NCBI RefSeq assembly: GCF_018417595.1
Contig: NZ_CP070982.1
Coordinates: forward strand, 4,515,001 to 4,579,000
DNA: 64,000 nt
Reading direction: 5' to 3'
Source: Pseudomonas entomophila
GTDB taxonomy: Bacteria; Pseudomonadota; Gammaproteobacteria; Pseudomonadales; Pseudomonadaceae
Both the position numbers and the translations under genes were made by a program. Positions 37,815 through 49,479 of the stretch are shown here, piece by piece. The number at the start of each line of letters is the position of its first letter. Position 1 is the stretch's first letter. The notes beneath the pieces were generated by a model that did not search any database, was not told the DNA's origin, and saw nothing but the letters and a program-made list of their open reading frames with translations.

Positions 37815-38552
37815 TCAGCGGGCGTACATGCCCCACCAGAAGACATGACCCAGCAGGCTGATCTGCTCTTCCTGCATTTGCTGGAAGCTGTAGTCCTCGT
37901 CGGGATGCTCATCACGGTTGAAGCTGCGCAGACGAATGCCGGTGGGTAGGCGATAGACCTGCTTCACCCGCAGCTGGCCATTGTGATTGATGGCGTAGAG
38001 GTCACCATCGATGATGTCGCCAATGGTGCACTTGCCGGTGTTGACCCCGACCGTGGCGCCATCGCGCAGCACCGGCAACATACTGTTGCCTCGCACCGTC
38101 ACGCATTTGGCATGGTCGAACTGAACGCCGTTGTGCCGCAAGCTGCGCTTGCCGAAGCGCAAGCGGGCGTTCTCGCTCTCCTCGATGACGAATCTTCCTG
38201 ATCCTGCTGCCAATTCGACCTCACGAAGAAAAGGAACGGACACCTCGTCGTCCTCGACGGGTGTTTCATCGTCCCACAGGCTGATATCGCTCAGCGCCGC
38301 ATGTGCCGGCGTAAGCAGTGCCGCTTCACGCGACTCGCCCAGCTCCGCGCGGCCGCGCAGTTGGTCGGTGCTCACGCCGAAATACTCGGCGATTTTCGAC
38401 ACGTGCTTGTCCGACGGGTCGACGATCTTCTCGCTGAGAATCCGCGACAGGGTGGATTGAGGGACGCCCGTGCGCCGATGCAGCTCTGTCGGGGACAGGC
38501 CATGGCGATCGAGCAGGGCTCTGAGTACGGAGGCTACGTTGCGTTTTTGCAT
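37815..38552 (-). CDS. XRE/S24-family autocleavable repressor (PrtR/CI-like)
   Basis: 245 residues. N-terminal XRE helix-turn-helix (about 6-65, 'LSPTELHRRTGVPQSTLSRI') and C-terminal LexA-like S24 peptidase (about 105-240). The self-cleavage Ala116-Gly117 pair in 'VELAAGSG', catalytic Ser157 in 'VRGNSMLP' and Lys197 in 'LRVKQVY' are all present. It should repress the tailocin promoter and be inactivated by RecA filaments after DNA damage, like PrtR of P. aeruginosa. ATG at 38552 has no Shine-Dalgarno; a promoter places the start site at the ATG, so the mRNA may be leaderless. An ATG three codons earlier is possible. Confidence 0.88.
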   Translation of the reverse strand: MQKRNVASVLRALLDRHGLSPTELHRRTGVPQSTLSRILSEKIVDPSDKHVSKIAEYFGVSTDQLRGRAELGESREAALLTPAHAALSDISLWDDETPVEDDEVSVPFLREVELAAGSGRFVIEESENARLRFGKRSLRHNGVQFDHAKCVTVRGNSMLPVLRDGATVGVNTGKCTIGDIIDGDLYAINHNGQLRVKQVYRLPTGIRLRSFNRDEHPDEDYSFQQMQEEQISLLGHVFWWGMYAR

Positions 38553-38559
38553 AGCGTGC

Positions 38560-38588
38560 ATAATGCAGCCGTGACGCCTGAAATGCAA
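38560..38588 (-). promoter_or_regulatory. Repressor promoter with leaderless start
   Basis: TTGCAT (38583-38588), 17-bp spacer, CATTAT (38560-38565) on the minus strand; 7 nt then lead straight to ATG at 38552. TGCAT motifs overlap both boxes, so autorepression is likely. Confidence 0.6.
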
Positions 38589-38738
38589 TGGCGTCATGCA
38601 GCGGTGAACCCGTATCGACCGCTCACCTGCCAGACTGCGCAGATTTGCCCCACCCATCCGCCCTGCGCCGGGTGCAAAAAGCCTGTACTATTAGCGGTTT
38701 CGAAGTTTGCCACCAGACCACCCGCTGTAAGGCCCTGA

Positions 38739-41312
38739 ATGTCTGATCTCTCCGCACACACCCCGATGATGCAGCAGTACTGGAAGCTGAAGCACCAGCA
38801 CCCGGACCAGCTGATGTTCTACCGCATGGGCGACTTCTACGAGATCTTCTACGAAGATGCGAAGAAGGCCGCGAAACTGCTGGATATCACCCTGACCGCC
38901 CGCGGCCAGTCGGCGGGCCAGTCGATCCCCATGTGCGGGATTCCGTTCCACTCGCTGGAAGGCTACCTGGCCAAGCTGGTCAAGCTCGGCGAGTCGGTGG
39001 TGATCTGCGAGCAGATCGGCGACCCGGCCACCAGCAAGGGCCCGGTGGAGCGCCAGGTGGTGCGTATCATCACCCCGGGTACGATCAGCGACGAGGCGCT
39101 GCTCGACGAGCGCCGCGACAACCTGATCGCCGCCCTGCTCGGTGACGAGCGCCTGTTCGGCCTGGCGGTGCTGGACATCACCAGCGGCAACTTCACCGTG
39201 CAGGAGATCAAGGGCTGGGAAAACCTGCTCGCCGAGCTCGAACGCATCAACCCGGTGGAGCTGCTGATCCCCGACGACTGGCCGCAAGGGCTGCCTGCGG
39301 AGAAGCGCCCCGGCGCCCGTCGCCGCGCGCCCTGGGACTTCGACCGCGACACGGCGCGCAAGAGCCTGTGCCAGCAGTTCGCCACGCAAGATCTCAAGGG
39401 CTTCGGCTGCGACAAGCTCACGCTGGCCATCGGCGCTGCGGGCTGCCTGCTGGGCTACGCCAAAGAAACCCAACGCACCGCCCTGCCCCACCTGCGCAGC
39501 CTGCGCCACGAGCGCATGGACGACACGGTCATCCTCGACGCCGCCAGCCGCCGCAACCTGGAGCTGGACATCAACCTGGCCGGTGGTCGCGACAACACCC
39601 TGCAATCGGTCATCGACCGTTGCCAGACCGCCATGGCCAGCCGCCTGCTGACCCGCTGGCTGAACCGCCCGCTGCGCGACCTGAAAGTGCTCAAGGCACG
39701 CCAGGATTCGATCCGCTGCCTGCTCGACGGCTACCGCTTCGAAAAGCTGCAACCGCAGCTCAAGGAGATCGGCGACATCGAGCGCATCCTCGCGCGTATC
39801 GGCCTGCGCAACGCCCGCCCACGCGACCTGGCGCGCCTGCGCGACGCACTCGGCGCGCTGCCCGAACTGCAGAACGCCATGGCCGAGCTGGAGGCGCCGC
39901 ACCTGGCGCGCCTGGCCGCCATCACCGGCACCTATCCCGAACTGGCCGGGCTGCTGGAACGGGCGATCATCGATAACCCGCCGGCGGTGATCCGCGACGG
40001 CGGCGTACTCAAGAGCGGCTACGACAGCGAGCTCGACGAGCTGCTGGCCATGAGCGAGAACGCCGGCCAGTTCCTCATCGACCTGGAAGCACGCGAGAAA
40101 GCCCGCACCGGCCTGGCCAACCTCAAGGTTGGCTACAACCGCGTGCATGGCTACTACATCGAGCTGCCGACCAAGCAAGCTGAGCAGGCACCCGGCGACT
40201 ACATCCGCCGCCAGACGCTCAAGGGCGCCGAACGCTTCATCACCCCGGAGCTCAAGGCTTTCGAGGACAAGGCACTGTCGGCCAAGAGCCGCGCGCTGGC
40301 CCGCGAGAAGATGCTCTACGACGCACTGCTCGAGACCCTGATCGGCCACCTGGCACCGCTGCAGGACAGCGCCGCGGCCCTGGCCGAGCTGGACGTGCTG
40401 AGCAACCTGGCCGAGCGTGCGCTCAACCTCGACCTGAACTGCCCAAGCTTCGTCGACGAGCCTTGCCTGCGTATCGAGCAGGGTCGCCACCCGGTGGTCG
40501 AGCAAGTGCTGACCACACCATTCGTGGCCAACGACCTGGGCCTGGACAACAGCACGCGCATGCTGATCATCACCGGCCCGAACATGGGCGGTAAATCGAC
40601 CTACATGCGCCAGACCGCACTGATCGTGCTGATGGCCCACATCGGCAGCTTCGTGCCCGCCGCCCGCTGCGAGCTGTCGCTGGTCGACCGCATCTTCACC
40701 CGTATCGGCTCCAGCGACGACCTGGCCGGCGGGCGCTCGACCTTCATGGTCGAGATGAGCGAGACCGCCAACATCCTGCACAACGCCACCGACCGCAGCC
40801 TGGTGCTGATGGACGAGGTCGGCCGCGGCACCAGTACCTTCGACGGCCTGTCGCTGGCCTGGGCCGCCGCCGAGCGCCTGGCCCAGCTGCGCGCCTACAC
40901 GCTGTTCGCCACCCACTATTTCGAGCTGACCGTGCTGCCGGAGAGTGAACCGCTGGTGGCCAACGTGCACCTGAACGCCACCGAACACAATGAGCGCATC
41001 GTCTTCCTGCACCACGTACTGCCGGGCCCCGCCAGCCAGAGCTACGGCCTGGCCGTCGCGCAACTGGCCGGTGTGCCGGCGGTGGTGATCCAGCGTGCCC
41101 GCGAACACCTCGGCCGGCTGGAAACCACCAGTCTGCCCCATGAAACGCCGATTGCCAGCAAGAGCAAAGGCGAGCCTGACGTGCCGCACCAGAGCGACCT
41201 GTTCGCCAGCCTGCCACACCCGGCCATCGAGAAGCTGGGCAAGCTGGACCTGGACGACATGACGCCGCGCCAAGCTATCGAAACGCTATATCAACTAAAA
41301 AACCTGTTATAA
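38739..41312 (+). CDS. mutS: DNA mismatch repair protein MutS
   Basis: 857 residues, full length. The mismatch-recognition motif is '[14 protein letters not shown]' (Phe-x-Glu region near residue 30-40); Walker A '[14 protein letters not shown]' is at about 611-624 and Walker B '[16 protein letters not shown]' at about 687-702. MutS binds mispairs and recruits MutL. The ATG has TAAGGCCCTGA upstream. It marks the other edge of the tailocin insertion. A long open antisense frame across it is a shadow of GC-rich codons. Confidence 0.98.
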   Translation: MSDLSAHTPMMQQYWKLKHQHPDQLMFYRMGDFYEIFYEDAKKAAKLLDITLTARGQSAGQSIPMCGIPFHSLEGYLAKLVKLGESVVICEQIGDPATSKGPVERQVVRIITPGTISDEALLDERRDNLIAALLGDERLFGLAVLDITSGNFTVQEIKGWENLLAELERINPVELLIPDDWPQGLPAEKRPGARRRAPWDFDRDTARKSLCQQFATQDLKGFGCDKLTLAIGAAGCLLGYAKETQRTALPHLRSLRHERMDDTVILDAASRRNLELDINLAGGRDNTLQSVIDRCQTAMASRLLTRWLNRPLRDLKVLKARQDSIRCLLDGYRFEKLQPQLKEIGDIERILARIGLRNARPRDLARLRDALGALPELQNAMAELEAPHLARLAAITGTYPELAGLLERAIIDNPPAVIRDGGVLKSGYDSELDELLAMSENAGQFLIDLEAREKARTGLANLKVGYNRVHGYYIELPTKQAEQAPGDYIRRQTLKGAERFITPELKAFEDKALSAKSRALAREKMLYDALLETLIGHLAPLQDSAAALAELDVLSNLAERALNLDLNCPSFVDEPCLRIEQGRHPVVEQVLTTPFVANDLGLDNSTRMLIITGPNMGGKSTYMRQTALIVLMAHIGSFVPAARCELSLVDRIFTRIGSSDDLAGGRSTFMVEMSETANILHNATDRSLVLMDEVGRGTSTFDGLSLAWAAAERLAQLRAYTLFATHYFELTVLPESEPLVANVHLNATEHNERIVFLHHVLPGPASQSYGLAVAQLAGVPAVVIQRAREHLGRLETTSLPHETPIASKSKGEPDVPHQSDLFASLPHPAIEKLGKLDLDDMTPRQAIETLYQLKNLL

Positions 41313-41341
41313 CGGCCAACCGCGCAAGCTGGTAGAATCCG

Positions 41342-41402
41342 GCGCGGTTCGCGAGCGCTGCAGGTTATTAGCCTGGCCTGCAGCCACAACCGTGAACCGC
41401 GC
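41342..41402 (+). repeat. Nested inverted repeats in the fdxA leader
   Basis: GCGCGGTTC (41342-41350) pairs with GAACCGCGC (41394-41402), enclosing CTGCAGG (41358-41364) and CCTGCAG (41377-41383). The double stem ends about 50 bases before fdxA and could be a structured 5' untranslated region or a protein-binding site. No T run follows, so it is not a simple terminator. Confidence 0.6.
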
Positions 41403-41451
41403 TGCCCTGGAAGGAAGGGCAAGCTGCCGTCGCCTGAGGAGAGAACTAGAA

Positions 41452-41775
41452 ATGACCTTCGTCGTCACCGACAACTGCATCAAATGCAAGTACACCGACT
41501 GCGTGGAAGTCTGTCCGGTGGACTGCTTCTACGAAGGCCCGAACTTCCTGGTCATTCACCCGGATGAGTGCATCGACTGCGCGCTGTGCGAGCCTGAGTG
41601 CCCGGCCCAGGCCATTTTCTCGGAAGACGAAGTGCCTGCCGGCATGGAGAACTTCATCGAGCTGAACGCCGAGCTGGCGGAGATCTGGCCGAACATCACC
41701 GAGAAGAAAGACGCCCTGCCGGACGCCGAAGAGTGGGATGGCAAGGCTGGCAAGATTGCTGATCTGGAACGCTGA
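41452..41775 (+). CDS. fdxA: Ferredoxin FdxA (7Fe-type)
   Basis: 107 residues. Cys motifs '[14 protein letters not shown]' and '[12 protein letters not shown]' provide ligands for a [3Fe-4S] and a [4Fe-4S] cluster, as in Azotobacter ferredoxin I; the acidic C-terminal half is the usual extension. It is a cytosolic electron carrier. The ATG at 41452 is preceded by GAGGAGAGAAC. It may be an electron partner of Fpr, encoded in the same window. A strong terminator follows. Confidence 0.96.
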   Translation: MTFVVTDNCIKCKYTDCVEVCPVDCFYEGPNFLVIHPDECIDCALCEPECPAQAIFSEDEVPAGMENFIELNAELAEIWPNITEKKDALPDAEEWDGKAGKIADLER

Positions 41776-41790
41776 TAGCGTCCCGATGCG

Positions 41791-41815
41791 AAAAAGGCCC
41801 GCAACGGGCCTTTTT
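41791..41815 (+). terminator. Rho-independent terminator after fdxA
   Basis: AAAAAGGCCCG-CAA-CGGGCC followed by TTTTTT, 16 bases after the stop codon. Confidence 0.92.
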
Positions 41816-41830
41816 TCATTTCCAACGGGC

Positions 41831-41963
41831 AAAAAAAGGGGCGGTTTGACCCGCCCACATTTTTTCCGTAGTCCCTGTTTGTCCCAATCATCATCCTGAT
41901 GAATCGCATCCGGCGATGTCCTTGGCCTCCATCCTTGAAAGCCTGTGTCAGTCCGTAGACACA
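41831..41963 (-). ncRNA. rsmZ: Regulatory small RNA RsmZ
   Basis: Between fdxA and rpoS, the place of rsmZ in Pseudomonas. On the minus strand a transcript of about 133 nt starts near TGTCTACGGACTGACA, contains nine GGA motifs, several in hairpin loops (TGTC-TACGGACT-GACA, ATCGC-CGGAT-GCGAT, TCATC-AGGAT-GATGA), and ends in a GC-rich hairpin with seven T (41831-41856). RsmZ sequesters the RsmA/CsrA-family repressors of translation. The -10 box TAGTAT is at 41970-41975; the GacA site lies about 180 bp upstream. Confidence 0.9.
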
Positions 41964-41969
41964 GTTCGA

Positions 41970-41975
41970 ATACTA
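41970..41975 (-). promoter_or_regulatory. rsmZ -10 box
   Basis: TAGTAT on the minus strand, 7 nt before the predicted rsmZ start. No good -35 box is visible, as expected for an activator-dependent promoter. Confidence 0.65.
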
Positions 41976-42122
41976 GCGATTCCAGCGCGCCGGACAAGCA
42001 GCAAATCTCTCAATAAGTTTCCCTCGACACATCTTTCAATGAAAATAAAGTTCTTATATTTCAATAAGATAGAAAAAGTACGGCACTGAAAACGACTTTG
42101 ATTTACTGCCCCTTGCAGCGAT

Positions 42123-42153
42123 CGCTTACAACACCTGTAAGCGAATGCTTACA
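42123..42153 (-). promoter_or_regulatory. GacA upstream activating sequence of rsmZ
   Basis: TGTAAGCGAATGCTTACA at 42136-42153 has the TGTAAG-N6-CTTACA form of the GacA site, about 182 bp upstream of the rsmZ start, the typical distance. A second half-site pair, CGCTTACA-ACACC-TGTAAGCG, at 42123-42143 overlaps it. Confidence 0.85.
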
Positions 42154-42202
42154 CGCAAAGTAACAGAGGTAGCCAGGGAAACATTTCAATCGCATCAACG
42201 AA

Positions 42203-42226
42203 AACGCCCCGAGTCATCGGGGCGTT
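42203..42226 (-). terminator. Rho-independent terminator of rpoS
   Basis: AACGCCCCGA-TGAC-TCGGGGCGTT followed by TTCGTT on the minus strand, 20 bases after the rpoS stop. Confidence 0.85.
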
Positions 42227-42245
42227 CTGCTTGCCGCGTCAACCG

Positions 42246-43253
42246 CTACTGGAACAGCGACTCGCTCGACAGGCCGTTCTTCTCGAGGATCTCGCGCAGG
42301 CGCTTGAGCCCCTCGACCTGGATCTGCCGCACCCGCTCACGGGTCAGGCCGATTTCCAGCCCCACATCTTCCAACGTGCTGCTTTCATGACCACGCAACC
42401 CGAAGCGGCGCACCACGACTTCACGCTGCTTGTCGGTCAACTCACCCAGCCACTGATCGATGCTTTGTGACAGATCGTCGTCCTGCAGCAGTTCGCAAGG
42501 GTCGGTGGGGCGGTCATCGGTGAGCGTGTCCAGCAGCGTCTTGTCGGAGTCTGGCCCAAGCGAGACATCCACCGAAGACACCCGCTCGTTGAGCCCGAGC
42601 ATGCGCTTGACCTCGGCAACCGGCTTCTCCAGCAGGCTGGCGATTTCTTCAGGGGACGGCTCGTGATCGAGCTTCTGCGTAAGCTCGCGGGCAGCGCGTA
42701 GATAGACGTTGAGCTCCTTGACCACATGGATGGGCAGGCGGATCGTGCGGGTCTGGTTCATGATCGCCCGCTCGATGGTCTGGCGGATCCACCAGGTGGC
42801 ATAGGTCGAGAAGCGGAAACCGCGCTCGGGGTCGAACTTCTCCACTGCTCGGATCAGGCCCAGGTTGCCCTCCTCGATCAGGTCGAGCAGCGACAGGCCA
42901 CGATTGACGTACCGCCGAGCGATCTTGACCACCAGACGCAGGTTGCTCTCGATCATGCGCTTGCGACCCGCAGGATCGCCTTTTTGCGACAGGCGCGCGA
43001 AATGCACCTCTTCCTCCGGCGACAGCAGAGGCGAGAAGCCGATTTCATTCAGATACAGTTGAGTCGCATCGAGCGCCCGGCTGTAATCGATGTACTTGTG
43101 CTGCTTGAGCGATGCGCCTTGTTTCGACTTGGTCCGAACCGACGGTACAGCAGGTTCGTCTGACACCACATCCGTTTCCAAAACGATGCCTGTCTCCATC
43201 AGAAGCAGATCATCGTCGATGTCAAACTCCGGCACTTCTTTACTGAGAGCCAT
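42246..43253 (-). CDS. rpoS: RNA polymerase stationary-phase sigma factor RpoS
   Basis: 335 residues. Region 2 includes '[20 protein letters not shown]' and '[17 protein letters not shown]' (about 130-165); region 4 helix-turn-helix is '[20 protein letters not shown]' near 295-315. It directs general-stress and stationary-phase transcription. It lies downstream of nlpD, in which its main promoter usually lies. Full length and intact, so no stress-sigma loss. Confidence 0.98.
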   Translation of the reverse strand: MALSKEVPEFDIDDDLLLMETGIVLETDVVSDEPAVPSVRTKSKQGASLKQHKYIDYSRALDATQLYLNEIGFSPLLSPEEEVHFARLSQKGDPAGRKRMIESNLRLVVKIARRYVNRGLSLLDLIEEGNLGLIRAVEKFDPERGFRFSTYATWWIRQTIERAIMNQTRTIRLPIHVVKELNVYLRAARELTQKLDHEPSPEEIASLLEKPVAEVKRMLGLNERVSSVDVSLGPDSDKTLLDTLTDDRPTDPCELLQDDDLSQSIDQWLGELTDKQREVVVRRFGLRGHESSTLEDVGLEIGLTRERVRQIQVEGLKRLREILEKNGLSSESLFQ

Positions 43254-43358
43254 TGTTATAGTCCTTTGCTGAGTTCGAACTCAGACTCGAGCGTCACCTT
43301 TCCCTGGTAGCGCTGGAGCCTGTCCCCTCTACATCCAAGGAACAGGCCGGGACAATGA

Positions 43359-44228
43359 TCAACGGCGTGGCAGGAACTGGAGAGGATCGACGGGTTTGCC
43401 CTGGCGGCGAATCTCGAAATGCAGCTTCACCCGATCAGTGCCCGTGGACCCCATTTCTGCGATCGTCTGCCCTGCCTTGACCTGCTGCCCCTCCCGAACC
43501 AAAAGCCTGCGGTTGTGACCGTAGGCACTGACGTAGGTATCGCTGTGCTTGATGATGACCAGTTCGCCGTAGCCCCTCAAGCCACTACCGGCGTAAACCA
43601 CCGCACCATCAGACGCAGCAAAAACAGGCTGTCCCAAATCACCGGCGATATCAATGCCTTTATTCAAACTACCGTTTGAAGCGAATTTTCCAATCAGCAC
43701 ACCGTTGGCCGGCCACGCCCAACCGCCCACGGCGCGCTCTGCGGCGGGCACCTGGGCAACCGTTTGCGAGGTGGAGGATGGCGGCGTGGTCGTGGTTTTT
43801 CCGTTTTCGGCAGGCGGCACGGTGGTAGTGACCGGGCGGCGGATGACGGTGGTCTTGCTCGACGACGATGGACTGGTCACCACCGTGGTGGTGCCACCCG
43901 AGGCGCTACTGAAGCGGATCGGCTGACCGGGGCGGATGGTGTAGGGGGCGGGAATATTGTTGCGCGCCGCGAGCTCCTTGTAGTCCCAGCCATAACGGAA
44001 GGCGATGGAGAACAGGGTGTCACCCGGCTTGACGATGTATTGCCCCGAGGTCACGGCCGCGCGCTTGGGTGGCGCGTTGTTGCGGTCGACCACACGCGCG
44101 CCGCTCGATCCGGTGCTGGAGCAGCCGGCCAACAGGGTCCCCATGGCCAACGCAATCACCAGAAGCTTCAAACCCGATCGATCCTTGCGCTGCCGAATGA
44201 CTGTGTGACCCACCCGCGCTCCCCTCAT
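43359..44228 (-). CDS. nlpD: Lipoprotein NlpD, LysM and M23 domains
   Basis: 289 residues. A signal sequence ends in the lipobox 'GTLLAGC' (Cys at about 29); a LysM domain follows (about 57-100, 'YIVKPGDTLFSIAFRYGWDY'), a Ser/Thr/Pro linker, and a degenerate M23 endopeptidase domain (about 185-285) with 'NKGIDIAGDLGQPVFAASDG' and 'KLHFEIRRQGKPVDP'. It activates amidase AmiC at division. The first zinc ligand position is N-K-G-I-D rather than H-x-G-x-D, as usual for NlpD. The start at 44228 follows AAAAGGCACC. Confidence 0.93.
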   Translation of the reverse strand: MRGARVGHTVIRQRKDRSGLKLLVIALAMGTLLAGCSSTGSSGARVVDRNNAPPKRAAVTSGQYIVKPGDTLFSIAFRYGWDYKELAARNNIPAPYTIRPGQPIRFSSASGGTTTVVTSPSSSSKTTVIRRPVTTTVPPAENGKTTTTPPSSTSQTVAQVPAAERAVGGWAWPANGVLIGKFASNGSLNKGIDIAGDLGQPVFAASDGAVVYAGSGLRGYGELVIIKHSDTYVSAYGHNRRLLVREGQQVKAGQTIAEMGSTGTDRVKLHFEIRRQGKPVDPLQFLPRR

Positions 44229-44393
44229 GGTGCCTTTTAACGAAAAAATGAAATGCAATATTGTTGCAATTATAACCGAGCCTCCACGCTAGAGGTGACC
44301 CGGTTTGAACACGGCACCCAACGGGCGCCACGCCAGATAGACCGAAGCCAGGCACAGGAATTCGCTGGCGGCGTAAATATTCCCGTGGCCGCC

Positions 44394-45807
<1,414 letters not shown>

Positions 45808-45820
<13 letters not shown>

Positions 45821-46866
45821 GGGCTGTCCGTCTGCCCTGCCGGCACCAGATCGACGAGTTCGCGCACCACCACGGTGGCGAAGCATCCGGCCGGAAGGAC
45901 GAATTCCAGTTGCAGGATATCAGTCTCGGGATAATGCCACGTCAGCCGCCCAATAGGGAGCCGCAGGATGCGCCGTTCGTGATCCATGCCCGCTCGCGCC
46001 AGCCATTGGCACAGCTGCGGATGCCGGTCGCCGACTTCGGACTCGAGCGCTTGCGGTGTGCCGCCACCAGGCGCCGCCCCTTCGCCCCACAGCGGGCCGG
46101 TGGGGTGCAAGTCCAATATTGCCAGGCGCGGATCGCTGCACTCGGCCTCCCCCGCCGCGAAGAAGCTGCGGCTATCGGTGAAGGCCAGCAGGTCGCCGAC
46201 CTGGGCATGCTGCCAGGTGCCATCGGCGACACGCGCCGCCAGCACCTGGTTGAACAGGTAGCTGCGCGCGGCGGAGAGCAGCCGTGAGCGGACATTGCGT
46301 TGCTCCGGCAGGGCCTGGCGCGCCGCCCAGTCCTGGGCGTCGTGGACATTGCCGCCGCCGTGGCCGAAGCGCTGGGCACCGAAGTAGTTGGGCACACCGT
46401 GCTGCTTGAGCTGCTCAAGACGTGCGTCGAGCGCCGGGTGCTCGGCTTTCAGCCCGGTCAGGCGCAGCGTGAAACCATTGGCCGAGTGCGCGCCGCGTTG
46501 CAGCTTGCGCTGGTGGCGCACCTGCTTGAGCACGCGCAAGGTTTCGTCTTCGGCGCGGGACAGGTCCGGGTCGGCCTTGCCAGGCAGATGCAGGCTGAAC
46601 CACTGCCGGGTCAGGGCCTGGCGATCCTTCAGGCCGGCATAGCTGATCGAGCGCACCGGCACACCGGCGGCACGGGCCAGGCGGCGGGCGGCTTCCTCGG
46701 TGTTGAGGTCGCGCTTCTCGACCCACAGCCACAGGTGCTCGCCCTGGCCGGACAGCGGAATGTCGAGGACTTCATCGACCTGGAAATCTTCGGCGACCGC
46801 CTTGAGCACGGCGGTACCCAACACCTCGCCCGAGGCGCGCGGCCCCAGCAGTTCCAATTCGGTCAT
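45808..46866 (-). CDS. truD: tRNA pseudouridine(13) synthase TruD
   Basis: 352 residues. The catalytic Asp is in '[14 protein letters not shown]' (about residue 80), and '[20 protein letters not shown]' near 157-176 is the family insert. It makes Psi13 in tRNA-Glu. The ATG at 46866 overlaps the ispF stop by 4 bp, so the longer frame is rejected. Confidence 0.96.
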
Positions 46867-47336
46867 GCTGGCAGCAACAGGGCCACCGCATGCACGGCGA
46901 TGCCCTCCTCGCGACCGGTGAAGCCCAGTTTCTCTTCGGTGGTGGCCTTGACGTTGACCTGGTCGAGCTCGACCTGCAGGTCGGCGGCAATCTGCTGGCG
47001 CATGGTTTCGATATGCGGGGCCATTTTCGGCGCCTGGGCGACGATGGTGGCGTCGATGTTGCCGACTTTCCAACCCTTGTCGCGGACGATACCGACCACA
47101 TGACGCAGCAACGCGCGGCTGTCGGCGCCCTTGAACTGTGGGTCGGTGTCGGGGAAATGCTTGCCGATGTCGCCCAGCGCCGCGGCACCGAGCAGGGCGT
47201 CGCTCAGGGCGTGCAGCAGCACGTCGCCGTCGGAATGGGCCAGCAGGCCGTATTTGTGGGGGATACGCACCCCGCCCAGGGTAATGAAATCACCGTCGCA
47301 GAAGCGGTGGACATCGTAGCCGTGGCCAATACGCAT
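46863..47336 (-). CDS. ispF: 2-C-methyl-D-erythritol 2,4-cyclodiphosphate synthase IspF
   Basis: 157 residues. Zinc ligands are in '[11 protein letters not shown]' (Asp8/His10) and '[20 protein letters not shown]' (His42 region). It makes cyclic MECPP in the MEP isoprenoid pathway, after IspD, which is at 50483. The ATG starts three bases beyond the fghA terminator's last T, so it depends on a promoter near that region. Confidence 0.97.
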   Translation of the reverse strand: MRIGHGYDVHRFCDGDFITLGGVRIPHKYGLLAHSDGDVLLHALSDALLGAAALGDIGKHFPDTDPQFKGADSRALLRHVVGIVRDKGWKVGNIDATIVAQAPKMAPHIETMRQQIAADLQVELDQVNVKATTEEKLGFTGREEGIAVHAVALLLPA

Positions 47337-47342
47337 AGAAAA

Positions 47343-47365
47343 ACGCCCTGATTGAGTCAGGGCGT
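47343..47365 (-). terminator. Rho-independent terminator of adhC-fghA
   Basis: ACGCCCTGA-CTCAA-TCAGGGCGT followed by TTTTT on the minus strand, between the fghA stop and the ispF start. Confidence 0.9.
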
Positions 47366-47399
47366 GATTCTACCTTCATTTGGAGCTGCAAGCTGCAAT

Positions 47400-48248
47400 C
47401 TAAACCCGCCCCAACGCCACCGCATGATGGCGCAGATGCTCATCGATGAAGCTGGCGATGAAGTAGTAGCTGTGGTCGTAGCCCGGCTGCAGGCGCAGGG
47501 TCAGCCGATGCCCGCCCTTGCGCGCTGCCTGTTCCAGCGCCTGTGGCTTGAGCTGCTTGTCCAGGAAGTCGTCACGATCACCCTGGTCCACCAGCAGCGG
47601 CGGACACTCACCTGCCTCGGCCAGCAGCACACTGGCATCCCACTCGCGCCAGCGCGAGCGGTCTTCACCCAGGTAACGGGAAAACGCCTTCTCGCCCCAC
47701 GGGCAATCCATCGGGTTGCTGATCGGCGAGAAGGCCGACACCGAACGATAACGCCCAGGGTTGCGCAAGGCGCAAACCAGCGCGCCATGCCCGCCCATGG
47801 AGTGACCGCTGATACTACGCTGGTCGGAGGCCGGGAAGTGCGCCTCGATCAGCGCCGGCAGCTCCTGCACCACATAGTCGTGCATGCGGTAGTGCTGCGC
47901 CCAGGGCTGCTGGGTGGCGTTGAGATAGAACCCGGCACCCAGGCCGAAATCCCATGCGCCGTCCGGATCACCCGGCACCTGCTCGCCCCGCGGGCTGGTG
48001 TCCGGCGCGACGATGATCAGCCCAAGCTCGGCGGCCAGGCGCTGGGCGCCGGCCTTCTGCATGAAATTCTCGTCGGTGCAGGTCAGGCCGCTGAGCCAGT
48101 ACAGCACCGGCAGCCTCTCCCCCTGCTCGGCCTGGGGCGGCAGGTAGACGGCGAACACCATGTCGCAGCCCAGCACCTTCGAGTTGTGCCGGTAACGCTT
48201 GTGCCAGCCGCCGAAGCTTTTCTGGCAAGAGATGTTTTCCAGCGTCAT
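47400..48248 (-). CDS. fghA: S-formylglutathione hydrolase
   Basis: 282 residues. An esterase-D type alpha/beta hydrolase: nucleophile elbow '[11 protein letters not shown]' (Ser about 147), Asp in '[11 protein letters not shown]', His in '[13 protein letters not shown]'. It hydrolyses S-formylglutathione to formate and glutathione, the second step of formaldehyde detoxification. It is 10 bp downstream of adhC and shares its transcript. Confidence 0.95.
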   Translation of the reverse strand: MTLENISCQKSFGGWHKRYRHNSKVLGCDMVFAVYLPPQAEQGERLPVLYWLSGLTCTDENFMQKAGAQRLAAELGLIIVAPDTSPRGEQVPGDPDGAWDFGLGAGFYLNATQQPWAQHYRMHDYVVQELPALIEAHFPASDQRSISGHSMGGHGALVCALRNPGRYRSVSAFSPISNPMDCPWGEKAFSRYLGEDRSRWREWDASVLLAEAGECPPLLVDQGDRDDFLDKQLKPQALEQAARKGGHRLTLRLQPGYDHSYYFIASFIDEHLRHHAVALGRV

Positions 48249-48258
48249 GGCAAGGGCC

Positions 48259-49416
<1,158 letters not shown>

Positions 49417-49479
49417 TCACCTTGATTTGATGAATAATCTGGCCACTTACAAAACATTATTGCCACACAGGGATAATCA

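Larger units (their letters stand above)
11182..38552 (-). other. Double tailocin locus: F-type (lambda-like) plus R-type (P2-like) tails with lysis genes
   Basis: Every gene from the S24 repressor to Rz is on the minus strand and encodes phage-tail, lysis or regulatory functions. A full lambda-order tail set (V-G/T-H-M-L-K-I-J) precedes a full P2-order set (V-W-J-I-H-G-FI-FII-E-T-U-X-D). No terminase, portal, capsid, integrase or replication gene is present, and cinA and mutS lie immediately outside, so this is a domesticated bacteriocin locus rather than a prophage. It parallels the R/F pyocin locus of P. aeruginosa, but in a different chromosomal site and with the F module first. Confidence 0.9.

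Noticed and set aside
37417-37815. Separate PrtN-type activator gene in the regulatory gap
   Set aside because: No reading frame with a DNA-binding domain is present. The gap contains promoter, operator and leader only.
11141-38738. Integrated prophage with attachment sites
   Set aside because: No integrase, no head genes and no obvious direct repeats at the cinA and mutS edges. It fits a fixed tailocin locus better.
38691-41273. 860-codon open frame on the minus strand
   Set aside because: It is exactly antisense to mutS, with low-complexity Gln/His/Val-rich translation typical of the reverse of GC-rich codons. mutS has all its motifs.
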